Positions 54,974 to 62,076 of a DNA stretch of 64,000 nt are shown in pieces. Below the pieces are notes generated by a model. The model did not search any database. It was given only the letters and a program-made list of their open reading frames with translations, and had not been told where the DNA came from. Origin of the DNA: Acidobacteriota bacterium (GTDB taxonomy: Bacteria > Acidobacteriota > Thermoanaerobaculia > Multivoradales > JBCCEF01). The translations under genes and the position numbers were made by a program. Location: contig JBCCEF010000009.1 in the NCBI GenBank assembly GCA_039030395.1, positions 117,778 through 181,777 of the forward strand, in the 5' to 3' direction. Position 1 is the first letter of the stretch. Every line of letters begins with the position of its first letter.

Positions 54974-55295
54974 TGCCCACCCAACCCGCGCCGCAGCCCC
55001 ACGAGCAAAGCGACGGTGAGGCATTGGGCGGTGGCGGCTTGGGAGAGGAGGGAGATGGCGCGGGCGGCTTCGGCGGGGATGTTCTGCTGCTCAAACACCA
55101 CGAGGGTTTCTTGGGCCAAGGCTTGCACCGCGAGGAGGCGACCTTGGGTGAGGCGGAATTCGGCCAGGTCGAGGGTGACGCGGGCGGCACCGTGAGCCAG
55201 CCGCCTTCGAGATAGGTCGTGCCTACAGCGGTGAAGCCCTGATCATCCGCACTAGGGCCCGAAGCCCGGCGGCAATGTGCGCTGCGAGCCATTGG
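54974..55295 (-). pseudogene. Frameshifted 3' fragment of a TPR protein gene
   Basis: Matches 57340-57675, the 3' end of the intact TPR gene, in the same orientation (for example GCCAAGGCTTGCAC, GGCTTGGGAGAGGAGGGA). Translated with one frame change it gives LDLAEFRLTQGRL, ALAQETLVVFEQQN and LLSQAATAQCL, as in the intact gene. A single-base deletion near 55195 breaks the frame. The remaining gap (54868-54973 and 55296-55375) shows nothing else that I recognise. Confidence 0.7.
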
Positions 55296-55375
55296 CCCGG
55301 CGGCTCCAAGATCGGATGTCGAAGGGGCTTCGGCCGAGAGCTTCCTACTGCTCAAACTATCGCGAAGAACTCAGA

Positions 55376-56560
55376 CTAAGGACCCTGAGTAATCGTAGGT
55401 ACCACTTGGCTCCATTCCGACGTATCGCCTGATTCGAACCCACTAACGAAGACAGGATCCGCGCCGTAGTCCCAGTCCAGATTCTGGTTCAATGTCAGGA
55501 AGAGGATACCCCCATTCTTGGGGGGAGCAACCAAGGTGAAGTGCCGGGCCAGAAATGGGTTTTGGGCGAAAGAATAGTCTACGCCCGCTATGCATTGTCC
55601 TGCTGACTGTGGATTAGCTAGATTGGCTTGAGACACAAGAATGGAGACGGGGTCGTCACATGACAGTACCAGCTCAACGGTATAATCGTCGCCGCCGCCC
55701 ACGCTGAAATCCACCCCAGTCAGTGCCATTTTTGCCATATTGACATCGTCTGCCGTCAAACTCCTTCGCCTCTCTCCGAGAGAGATCAAGCCGTACATCA
55801 CCGCCTGACTAGCCGCGGCGCCATTCTGCTCACCTGTTCTCCTGTTTGCACTGGCAGCCCAGTTGCGGCCAGACGGTAGGTTTGCAGTTATCGAGCGAGA
55901 GAATGTAGTGTTATCTATCACGGTATCGTCGATTGCAAACGGGTTGTTGTCCTGAATTCGGAACCAGCTTACCGAGTTTGGGATCATCCCGAGGGTCTGG
56001 AGCTGACTGTCGTCCAACGTTCCACGGATGAAATCAGGGCCCACAGCAATACCCTCCGGCGGCCCCGCGACGTCCCAGGAGCGGGTGAAGCTGGTTTCCT
56101 CCCAAAAGCCATCATCCGCTGCATCCCAAGTTCGCTCGGGATGCTCTAGGCCCAACGCACAGTGCCCTAGCTCGTGAAGGAGCACCGACTCGGCGTCCAT
56201 CTGAGTCGCAGCAGGAGGCGTTTCCTCCCCGACAGAACAACCGGTTCCTGAGCAGTTTCCTGTGGTTGGCACCAGGGCATTCCACGTCGCAATCGCTCGC
56301 GCCAGAGCCGAGGAAAAGGCTTCACTGCCTTTGGCAAGACAGATGTTGAGCCGAATGCCATCAGGAGAACCGTCGTAGCCGAGAGGATGAGTCACGGCGA
56401 ACGGAGGCACGGTTTGAGCAACGTTCGACGCTGGCACTCCCGGGAAACAGTCACCGTCATTTCCACACAGGGCGGTCCCAGAGTAGGTACCAGCGCCGAT
56501 CGCGGGAGGAAAGAAAACGAGAAGGCCCATGCTCGCTACGAAAAGGTCTTTTCCCCGCAT
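55376..56560 (-). CDS. Secreted matrixin-like zinc protease with lengthened zinc motif (394 aa)
   Basis: Signal peptide (GLLVFFPPAIGA), then a protease domain with LLHELGHCALGLEH (zinc ligands would be His129, His133, His140). This is HExxHxxxGxxH, one residue longer than the standard metzincin site. The Met-turn region AVMYGLISLGERRRSLTADDV is typical of matrixins (VMY...LxxDD). The C-terminus ends in FVSGFESGDTSEWSQ, like two other secreted proteins here. The start ATG 56560 overlaps the previous gene's TGA by one base (TGATG). The extra residue could still allow zinc binding through a looser turn; activity is not certain. Confidence 0.8.
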   Translation of the reverse strand: MRGKDLFVASMGLLVFFPPAIGAGTYSGTALCGNDGDCFPGVPASNVAQTVPPFAVTHPLGYDGSPDGIRLNICLAKGSEAFSSALARAIATWNALVPTTGNCSGTGCSVGEETPPAATQMDAESVLLHELGHCALGLEHPERTWDAADDGFWEETSFTRSWDVAGPPEGIAVGPDFIRGTLDDSQLQTLGMIPNSVSWFRIQDNNPFAIDDTVIDNTTFSRSITANLPSGRNWAASANRRTGEQNGAAASQAVMYGLISLGERRRSLTADDVNMAKMALTGVDFSVGGGDDYTVELVLSCDDPVSILVSQANLANPQSAGQCIAGVDYSFAQNPFLARHFTLVAPPKNGGILFLTLNQNLDWDYGADPVFVSGFESGDTSEWSQVVPTITQGP

Positions 56561-57147
56561 CAAGATTCTCCCTCAAGCTTCCGTAGCATCGGTACCAGGT
56601 CCTGAAGACAGCGGAATTCTGGCACCGCAGGATGCGAGCTGACCCAACCTTCGAGGCCACCTCTCAAGCTGAAGGACGTTTCTACAGACCGATCGGAAAT
56701 AGCAGTCGGCCCACGATAGCTGGGCAGCCTTAGGTCCAGCCAAGTGGTCCCTGCATCGCTCGAAAAATAGGCCGGTCGTAGTTCTTCGAGTTGCCTTCGC
56801 CGCGCATCTCCCAGATCGGCAAAACCGCAGTCCACGAGATGTTGGAGAACTTCGTTGATCCGGCGATGGTTTACGGAGGATTCCTTGCGAGCTAATACGG
56901 TCGTTTTCTCGCCCGCCTCCGTTTCATACTTCGCCACCAACAGCCGGCCATCGGCGAACAGAGAGTACTCAGTACGGCCCTGCATGGTCCCCCCTGTGAA
57001 ACTCAGCCGAACCAGTTCGAGGGCTGGGTCCGAGGGAAAGGAAAACCCACCTCTTCCATCTTCGGTTGCCTTCACCCCAAATTCTGCCAAGAGCACCAGG
57101 AGTAGAGCGCCCAACCCCATCGCTCCGACTAGCCAATGCTTCTTCAT
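56560..57147 (-). CDS. Small secreted protein, divergent member of the same family (195 aa)
   Basis: Signal peptide or anchor (GAMGLGALLLVLLAEFGV), the DGR strand (YSLFADGRLLVAKYETEAG), an unpaired Cys instead of the Cys pair, and a tail (LRGGLEGWVSSHPAVPEFR) that only loosely matches copies 1 and 2. GGGAGG lies five bases before the ATG. It is the first gene after a near-consensus promoter and is coupled to the intact protease gene. This makes it the reference for the pair 'small secreted protein then matrixin'. Function unknown. Confidence 0.62.
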   Translation of the reverse strand: MKKHWLVGAMGLGALLLVLLAEFGVKATEDGRGGFSFPSDPALELVRLSFTGGTMQGRTEYSLFADGRLLVAKYETEAGEKTTVLARKESSVNHRRINEVLQHLVDCGFADLGDARRRQLEELRPAYFSSDAGTTWLDLRLPSYRGPTAISDRSVETSFSLRGGLEGWVSSHPAVPEFRCLQDLVPMLRKLEGES

Positions 57148-57198
57148 TCAAGCCTCCCAGTAGAGCCTTATTTCCCCTTAAGGACAAAATACTTATCC

Positions 57199-57227
57199 AC
57201 TATAGGTAAGTAAGTGTCTGATGTCAA
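57199..57227 (-). promoter_or_regulatory. Sigma70-type promoter of the 57147-55376 operon
   Basis: On the minus strand: TTGACA (57222-57227), 17 bases, TATAGT (57199-57204). Perfect -35, five-of-six -10, ideal spacing. An inverted repeat TACTTA/TAAGTA overlaps the -10 and could be an operator. Confidence 0.78.
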
Positions 57228-57310
57228 GAAAATGAAGCGACTCGAAACACTTGCCCGCCGGTAAGTGCGCGATCCTCTCGCCCGGCACGTGAGCAAAAGG
57301 CCTCCGTCCA

Positions 57311-57326
57311 CCCGGCGAATGCCGGG
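57311..57326 (-). terminator. Hairpin after the TPR gene
   Basis: CCCGGC-GAAT-GCCGGG: six perfect pairs, 13 bases after the TPR gene's stop. The surrounding sequence (CCGGCGAATGCCGGGATGAC) has the look of a REP-type palindrome. No T-run. Confidence 0.4.
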
Positions 57327-57338
57327 ATGACAGCCCCC

Positions 57339-58658
57339 CTACCCTTGCCCACCCAACCCGCGGCGCAGCCTCGCGAGCAGGGCGGCGGTGAGGCGTTGGG
57401 CGGTGGCGGCTTGGGAGAGGAGGGAAATGGCGCGGGCGGCTTCGGAGGGGACGTTCTGCCGTTCGAACACCGTGAGGGTTTCTTGGGCCAAGGCTTGCAC
57501 TGCAGGGAGGTGGCCTTGGGTGAGGTGGAGTTCGGCTAGGTCGAGGGTGACCAGGGCGGCGCCGTAGGCTAAGCCGCTTTCGAGGTAGGTCGTGCGTGCG
57601 GCGGTGAAGCCCTGTTGGGCCGTCTCGCGTTCGCCATGGCCGGCGGCGATGCGGGCTGCGAGCCACTCGTAGGCCACTTCCAGGCTGGGGGTCCCGAGGG
57701 ATGCATAGTACGGCTCAATCTCGCGCAAGGTTCGGCGAGCCTCCGAATAGTCGCCGAGGCTACACGAATACAAAGCAAGGCTATGGGATGCCAGCAACCA
57801 TTGCCGATTCTGCTCGCCTCCAATCAGGTCCAAGGCTTGACTTGCTTTCTCCTGGGCCTCCAGTAGCTTTCCAGAATAGAACGCGACGTTTCCCATTTTG
57901 ATTGAGACGGTGATCATTCCCTCTGACCAACCAGCAAGCCAGTAAAGATCGTATGCCAAGCTCAACCGGTTCTCCGCGCCTCCCGGCCGCCGGAGATTCA
58001 GAAGAAGCGAGCTCTCAAGGCTTGCGAGTTCTGCAAGCGCAGTGGGATCCCACACGCGCTCTAGGCGACAGTCGGCGCGGATACGCTTCCAAAGAGATTC
58101 GGCGGCTGGGTATTCCTCAGCCACCCGGAATACGTTGGCCCGACGGGCCATGAGGCGCAGGCTCAGTGCGGCGAGGAGAGAGACCGGGAACGGGCGAGCG
58201 TTGAGCCGGCCGTACAAGGCTTGGGCCACCTCTAGCCAGTGGAAGGCAACATCTACGCTGGATCCCAAGGCGGCGTTTGAGCGCTCAATGGCCGCTTCTA
58301 CCAGGGCCGGGTCACGGAACGCGGTCCGCGCGCGGTCTATTCTGTCCAGGCGTTTGTCACGCGGCAGCGCGGCCAGCTTGTCCAGGGCACGCCGCGCACG
58401 GCGCCGGTCGAAGGGCAAAGCGGCGGAAAGGTCCAGCAGGCCAAACTGCGCAGCTTGGTGAACGCGCGGGCGCAAGCCGCCTTCCCGTGCCCGGATGCGA
58501 ATGACTTCACCGAGGGCCTTGAGGTCCTTTCGGCACTCTGGGCAATGAGCGGCGGTGGCGCGCACGGCAGCGTACAGGATCACTTCCGGCCGCAGCTCAC
58601 CGCGCTCGACCCAAGCGGCGAGTTGCTCCAATGGTGGGTGCGGGAGCTTCGAGGGCAT
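57339..58658 (-). CDS. TPR protein with N-terminal Cys-x2-Cys motif, copy A (439 aa)
   Basis: The N-terminal region (1-60) carries AAHCPECRKDLKAL, a possible zinc site of the kind seen in anti-sigma-like or HTH-adjacent domains. Then comes an Arg/Lys-rich helical segment. From about residue 190 TPR-like helices run to the end (SLALYSCSLGDYSEARRTLRE, LAARIAAGHGERETAQQG, LDLAELHLTQGHLPAVQALAQ). No signal peptide. A paralogue (59372-60712) and a broken 3' fragment (54974-55295) are nearby. Such proteins are common in this type of genome, often beside secreted proteins; a regulatory role is likely but unproven. Confidence 0.7.
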   Translation of the reverse strand: MPSKLPHPPLEQLAAWVERGELRPEVILYAAVRATAAHCPECRKDLKALGEVIRIRAREGGLRPRVHQAAQFGLLDLSAALPFDRRRARRALDKLAALPRDKRLDRIDRARTAFRDPALVEAAIERSNAALGSSVDVAFHWLEVAQALYGRLNARPFPVSLLAALSLRLMARRANVFRVAEEYPAAESLWKRIRADCRLERVWDPTALAELASLESSLLLNLRRPGGAENRLSLAYDLYWLAGWSEGMITVSIKMGNVAFYSGKLLEAQEKASQALDLIGGEQNRQWLLASHSLALYSCSLGDYSEARRTLREIEPYYASLGTPSLEVAYEWLAARIAAGHGERETAQQGFTAARTTYLESGLAYGAALVTLDLAELHLTQGHLPAVQALAQETLTVFERQNVPSEAARAISLLSQAATAQRLTAALLARLRRGLGGQG

Positions 58659-58747
58659 CTCACCTTGTGTAGTAGCCCCCGCACCGTCTTTTGAGACAAG
58701 AAATCAAAGGATCTTGGATTTGCTATTCGACCAACAGCTCCTTCGGC

Positions 58748-59137
58748 TCAGCCGTTCGGGTGTTGATGAGGCCCTTGCTCTGAGTGCGAACCATCCGGGT
58801 CGATATGAGGACCGGTTTCCGAGTGCGAGCCATCAGGGTCGTGATGTGGGCCTTGTTCGGAATTTGAGTCGCCGGGGAGGCCACTAGGAACCTTACCGCT
58901 GGCAATACCGTTTGGGTCAACTTCCGGGCCACCGTTTGAAGGGGCGGCGCGGCGATCCTCGCCGATGCCCTCGGAAAGGCCCATGATCCAGTGCCCGGCC
59001 CAGGCCCATAGGCGGTCCACCAGCGAGAGATTGCCGGATTCACCAACGTCAGCGGGCCGCGCGAGGACGGCGGTGGTGAGGGAGAAAGAGAGCAGAGCGA
59101 CTACTAGGCCGCCGACGAGCAGCTTCGAAATACGCAT
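58748..59137 (-). CDS. Small secreted protein with 13-residue His/Asp repeats (129 aa)
   Basis: Signal peptide (LLVGGLVVALLSFSLTTAVLA), then a short helix (LVDRLWAWAGHWIMGLSEG) and a C-terminal repeat region (residues 91-129): SNSEQGPHHDPDG, SHSETGPHIDPDG, SHSEQGPHQHPNG. A weaker first unit, SNGGPEVDPNG, occurs at about 67-77. The His/Asp/Glu content suggests metal (Ca, Zn or Ni) binding outside the cell; that is inference. It lies between two TPR paralogues on the same strand. Confidence 0.65.
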   Translation of the reverse strand: MRISKLLVGGLVVALLSFSLTTAVLARPADVGESGNLSLVDRLWAWAGHWIMGLSEGIGEDRRAAPSNGGPEVDPNGIASGKVPSGLPGDSNSEQGPHHDPDGSHSETGPHIDPDGSHSEQGPHQHPNG

Positions 59138-59371
59138 GAAAAAGCCTTCCTAGAGAAAGCACCAGCATGCCGGCGGCATGCCGGCGCGGCCTTCCCCTAT
59201 GAAGGTATGTATCGCATTCCAGAGCCGGCGGGACGGCCAGGGAAACCCTCACGGGCCGTGGGTTTTTGCCCCTCCCGGCAATCGTTGGCCTGTGCGTTAC
59301 CGGCCGAAGAGCAAAGCGAGAGAGCCGAATTGGCTACTTCGGCATCGATTGCGTGAAACCGACTTTGGCCG
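59138..59371. other. Gap between the TPR-B gene and the His/Asp-repeat gene
   Basis: 234 bases, no gene seen. It contains a 15-base palindrome CATGCCG-G-CGGCATG at 59166-59180, 29 bases upstream of the His/Asp-repeat gene's start, followed by a second partial copy (GCATGCCGGCG). An operator or leader structure is possible. Confidence 0.35.
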
Positions 59372-60712
59372 TCAGTCGGCTGGCAAGAGGAGGCGGCGAG
59401 GTATCGCGAAACGGAGGCGCACCTCCGCCAGCAGCTCGGTGGTGAGCTCCTCTGCCGTCGCCGCCGACTGAAACAGGTCCAGCGCACGGGCGACCTGCGG
59501 GTGCACACTCTGTCGCTCGAAGGTGCGTGCCGTTTGCTGCGCCAAGCGCTTTACCTCGAATGTCTCGCCCGCAGCGAGGAGTAGCGCAGCAAGGTCCAGA
59601 CTCACGGTCGCGGCGCGGAACGGCAATCGGCGGCGAAGATACTCATTGCGCGTTCGACCTAGGAGCTCACGAGCCTCCTGCGTCTTGCCAAGGCCCGCTG
59701 CGATGCGGCCCGCTAGCCAGGTATGAGAAACCTCAGCAGCAACACCCAAACCGGAATCACCCTGGGCCTGATTTCTCAACAAGCAACGCTCTGCTTCCTC
59801 GAAGCGTTCCAAATCACACAGGCAGATCGCACGGTTGTGAAGTACGGTCCAAGCCAGCCCCGAATTCACTTCGGAATCCAACCAGGCTCCCGCTTCAGCG
59901 AGGGCCTCCAGCGTCGCGTCAAAGTTACCCGCAAGGCTACTGACCGTACTGCGCTTCACCAGCACCTTCGCCACTCCCTGCCGATCCTCCAGCTTGCGAT
60001 AGAGCGCTTCTGCCCGAAGGAGCAGGGCTTCGGCTTCATCTAGCCGCCTCTGATCCTGCCGCAGCGAAGCCTCCAGGCTCGCCAGTTCGGCGCGGATGGC
60101 TGCGTCGTCGAGCGGGTGTTCGGCGAGGTGGGCGTGGATGGGGGGCCAGAGGGCGTCGGCGCCGCGCAGTTCGCCGAGCACGCGCAAACCGTTGGCCTGG
60201 TGGGCGGCGGTGCGGACTCGCATTTCGTGGGTGAGGCTGGGGCCGTAGTGGCCGGGCTCGATGCGCTCGGCCACCCGGCGGGCGGCGGTGAGGAGTTCCA
60301 GGGCGAAGGCCGGGCGGTCGCGCAGCTCGCGGCGGGATTCGGCAAGGAGGGCGGAGGCCGCCGCCGGGGTCGAGTAGCGGGCGCGCGCCTTGTCGATCTT
60401 CTGGGGCCACTGGTCGGCGGGCAGGGCCAGAAGGTCCGTCACCTCACGGCGGGCACGCTTCTCATCGTGCGCCAGGCGGGCGCGCTGGGCGGCGGATTCC
60501 TGGGCGGCCTTGTCGAGCGCCGCGCCAAAGTCCACGGCGCGCGGTGGGCGCCGGCGGTGGGCCTTGGCGCGGGCGTAGGCCGCGTAGCCTTCGTCGCACT
60601 CGGAGCAGATGGCGCGCAGGTGATTCAGGGCGAATTCCGCCAGCTCGCGGGGCGATTCCTCCCCTTCGTAAACCCGCAGGAGGCGGGAGAGGGTGAGATG
60701 TCGGTCCGGCAT
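59372..60712 (-). CDS. TPR protein with N-terminal Cys-x2-Cys motif, copy B (446 aa)
   Basis: Start at ATG 60712, with AGGAGG about nine bases upstream; the open frame continuing to 62287 is antisense to the next operon. The N-terminus has HLRAICSECDEGY (Cys-x2-Cys), then the same kind of basic helical segment and C-terminal TPR-like helices as copy A (HTWLAGRIAAGLGKTQEAREL, LDLAALLLAAGETFEVKRLAQ, ALDLFQSAATAEELTTELLAE). Same domain order and C-terminal pattern as copy A, but clearly diverged. It is divergent from the four-gene cluster at 61-64 kb, so it may regulate that cluster. Confidence 0.7.
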   Translation of the reverse strand: MPDRHLTLSRLLRVYEGEESPRELAEFALNHLRAICSECDEGYAAYARAKAHRRRPPRAVDFGAALDKAAQESAAQRARLAHDEKRARREVTDLLALPADQWPQKIDKARARYSTPAAASALLAESRRELRDRPAFALELLTAARRVAERIEPGHYGPSLTHEMRVRTAAHQANGLRVLGELRGADALWPPIHAHLAEHPLDDAAIRAELASLEASLRQDQRRLDEAEALLLRAEALYRKLEDRQGVAKVLVKRSTVSSLAGNFDATLEALAEAGAWLDSEVNSGLAWTVLHNRAICLCDLERFEEAERCLLRNQAQGDSGLGVAAEVSHTWLAGRIAAGLGKTQEARELLGRTRNEYLRRRLPFRAATVSLDLAALLLAAGETFEVKRLAQQTARTFERQSVHPQVARALDLFQSAATAEELTTELLAEVRLRFAIPRRLLLPAD

Positions 60713-60757
60713 CGGGGGGTTCCTCCTGGTCAGAACTTTTTCCTCTGTTGCGCGGCC

Positions 60758-60776
60758 TGTGATGTGTTCTATCACA
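60758..60776. promoter_or_regulatory. Inverted repeat upstream of the TPR-B gene
   Basis: TGTGAT-GTGTTCT-ATCACA: six-base perfect arms, 7-base centre, 46 bases before the TPR-B start. The half-site looks like CRP/FNR, but the spacing is three bases too long for CRP. It is one of three palindromes in this 339-base divergent gap. Confidence 0.45.
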
Positions 60777-60872
60777 CGCTGAAAGGATGGCAATGCGCCG
60801 TCGCCGCGCGGGTTTCGGGCCTTCATCCAGCGGAGGTGCCGAGGCCGGCGCAGGGCGCGACGCTCGTCAACA

Positions 60873-60890
60873 TTTACCGGAACCGGTAAA
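60873..60890. promoter_or_regulatory. 18-base palindrome in the divergent control region
   Basis: TTTACCGG-AA-CCGGTAAA, perfect, midway between the TPR-B gene and the 61052 gene. A strong candidate operator for a dimeric regulator. Confidence 0.55.
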
Positions 60891-60922
60891 ACTCGGCGAT
60901 TTTTGACGGCTCGAAACTTTCG

Positions 60923-60934
60923 ATTTCGCGAAAT
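60923..60934. promoter_or_regulatory. 12-base palindrome ATTTCGCGAAAT
   Basis: Perfect palindrome, 33 bases after the previous one; CGAAATT and GCGAAATTT recur around it. The stretch 60895-60955 is AT-richer than the flanks, as expected of a promoter. Confidence 0.45.
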
Positions 60935-61051
60935 TGACGGCGAAATTTCTCGCCGGCAGCGGGGCTGCCGTAGCTTCCGTGGCATCACGCAGCGGGACGA
61001 CTCGGAAGCGCCGCCCCGCAACAAGAGAACCTCTGGCAAGGAGACCCCACC

Positions 61052-61666
61052 ATGCGCCCTACTCCCAAGACTCCACCCACCCCGGCCGCGCACCCCTTGA
61101 CGCCTACGGGCTACTACCAACTTGTGTGGGAGAGCGGCCTGGCCGCGCTGCCCGGCCCCGGCGATCTGCCGAGCTACCTGAAACCCGAACGCATCCAGAA
61201 GAGCCTCACCGCCGGCCTGCCGAAGCTGGTGGCCTTTGCCGCCGAGAAGGCGGATCTCCCCGGAGACAGCCTGAAGCCGGAACGCATCCAGAAGAACGCC
61301 ACCGCCACCCGGCCGCAGCCGGCCGACAGCAGCGACGAGCCGGAGGCCTCCACCGCCCCGGAGGAGGCGGCCGTGCTCGATGTGGAAGCGGTGATGGAGC
61401 ATCTGGACAGCCTGCCGGACTGGCACCTGGCGAACTACAACCGCTCGCTGGTGAAGGGCTTCGTGCGGCAGGACTCCGGTGCCGCCAACGAATTCGCCGC
61501 CTTCGCCGCCGGGGTGTGCCAGGCCGCTGGACTGGCGCCGGCTTTCGCGGTGGCCTTGAACACCGTGTGGGTGGTACTGACGGATCCGCTGGCCGGCGGC
61601 ATCACTGAGGCGGCGGTGGCGGTGGCCGAGCGGCTGGAGCTGGCCGCCGGGGAGGACTTCCGGTGA
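61052..61666 (+). CDS. Protein with pterin-dehydratase-like domain lacking catalytic His (204 aa)
   Basis: No signal peptide; AAGGAG eight bases before the ATG. Residues 40-105 contain two 31-residue units opening YLKPERIQKSLTAG and SLKPERIQKNATAT. Residues 108-204 follow the pattern of 4a-hydroxytetrahydrobiopterin dehydratase (PCD/DCoH): VMEHLDSLPDWHLANYNRSL, EFAAFAAGVCQAAGLAP, LNTVWVVLTDPLAGGITEAA. The active-site HHP of PCD is replaced by LAP and the TxH by TDP, so it should be inactive as an enzyme. It may be a dimer/tetramer scaffold. First gene of a coupled set of three. Confidence 0.55.
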   Translation: MRPTPKTPPTPAAHPLTPTGYYQLVWESGLAALPGPGDLPSYLKPERIQKSLTAGLPKLVAFAAEKADLPGDSLKPERIQKNATATRPQPADSSDEPEASTAPEEAAVLDVEAVMEHLDSLPDWHLANYNRSLVKGFVRQDSGAANEFAAFAAGVCQAAGLAPAFAVALNTVWVVLTDPLAGGITEAAVAVAERLELAAGEDFR

Positions 61667-62076
61667 GCCCCGGACTCGACATCGAAGAAGGCGTGGCCGC
61701 CTACCGGGGCGAGGGCGAGCCCGGCGCGGTGCGCGAAACGGCCCTGTGCCTGATCGGAAGCGCCGCCGAGCGCCGGGCCATTCGCTGGCTCGGCACCGCC
61801 CTCTACGCCCGCGCCCTCGACCAACCGCCGGCGCCGGAGGAGGCGGACCGCTCGCTCCGCCCGGCGCTCCGGGCAGCAGCGAAGGATCTGGCCGCCCTGG
61901 TGGGCTTTCTCCAAGACCTCTCGCCGCACGGCGAGCCCTGCGACGCCACCCTCGCCACCGTGGCCCACGGCGCCGCCCACACTCTGCTGCCGGTGGCGAA
62001 GACCCTGGCCGAAGCCGCCGAAGGCGGACCGCACACCCCACCACCCCCTCCCGAGGAGGACTCCCCCCATGCCTAG
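61663..62076 (+). CDS. Hypothetical helical protein (137 aa)
   Basis: GTG start overlapping the previous TGA (GTGA). Not recognised. All-helical by composition (VRETALCLIGSAAERRAIRW, LRAAAKDLAALVGFLQDLSP), with a Pro-rich acidic tail (HTPPPPPEEDSP). No signal peptide or membrane helix. It overlaps the next gene by eight bases, so the three genes are very probably made together as a complex or pathway. Confidence 0.6.
   Translation: MSPGLDIEEGVAAYRGEGEPGAVRETALCLIGSAAERRAIRWLGTALYARALDQPPAPEEADRSLRPALRAAAKDLAALVGFLQDLSPHGEPCDATLATVAHGAAHTLLPVAKTLAEAAEGGPHTPPPPPEEDSPHA

Noticed and set aside
54867-55355. 162-codon minus-strand frame as a gene
   Set aside because: Only short pieces match the TPR family and a single-base deletion shifts the frame; the conserved reading is in another frame, so this is a pseudogene fragment.
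60758-60776. CRP-binding site
   Set aside because: Half-sites TGTGA/TCACA are present but separated by nine bases rather than six; listed only as a generic inverted repeat.
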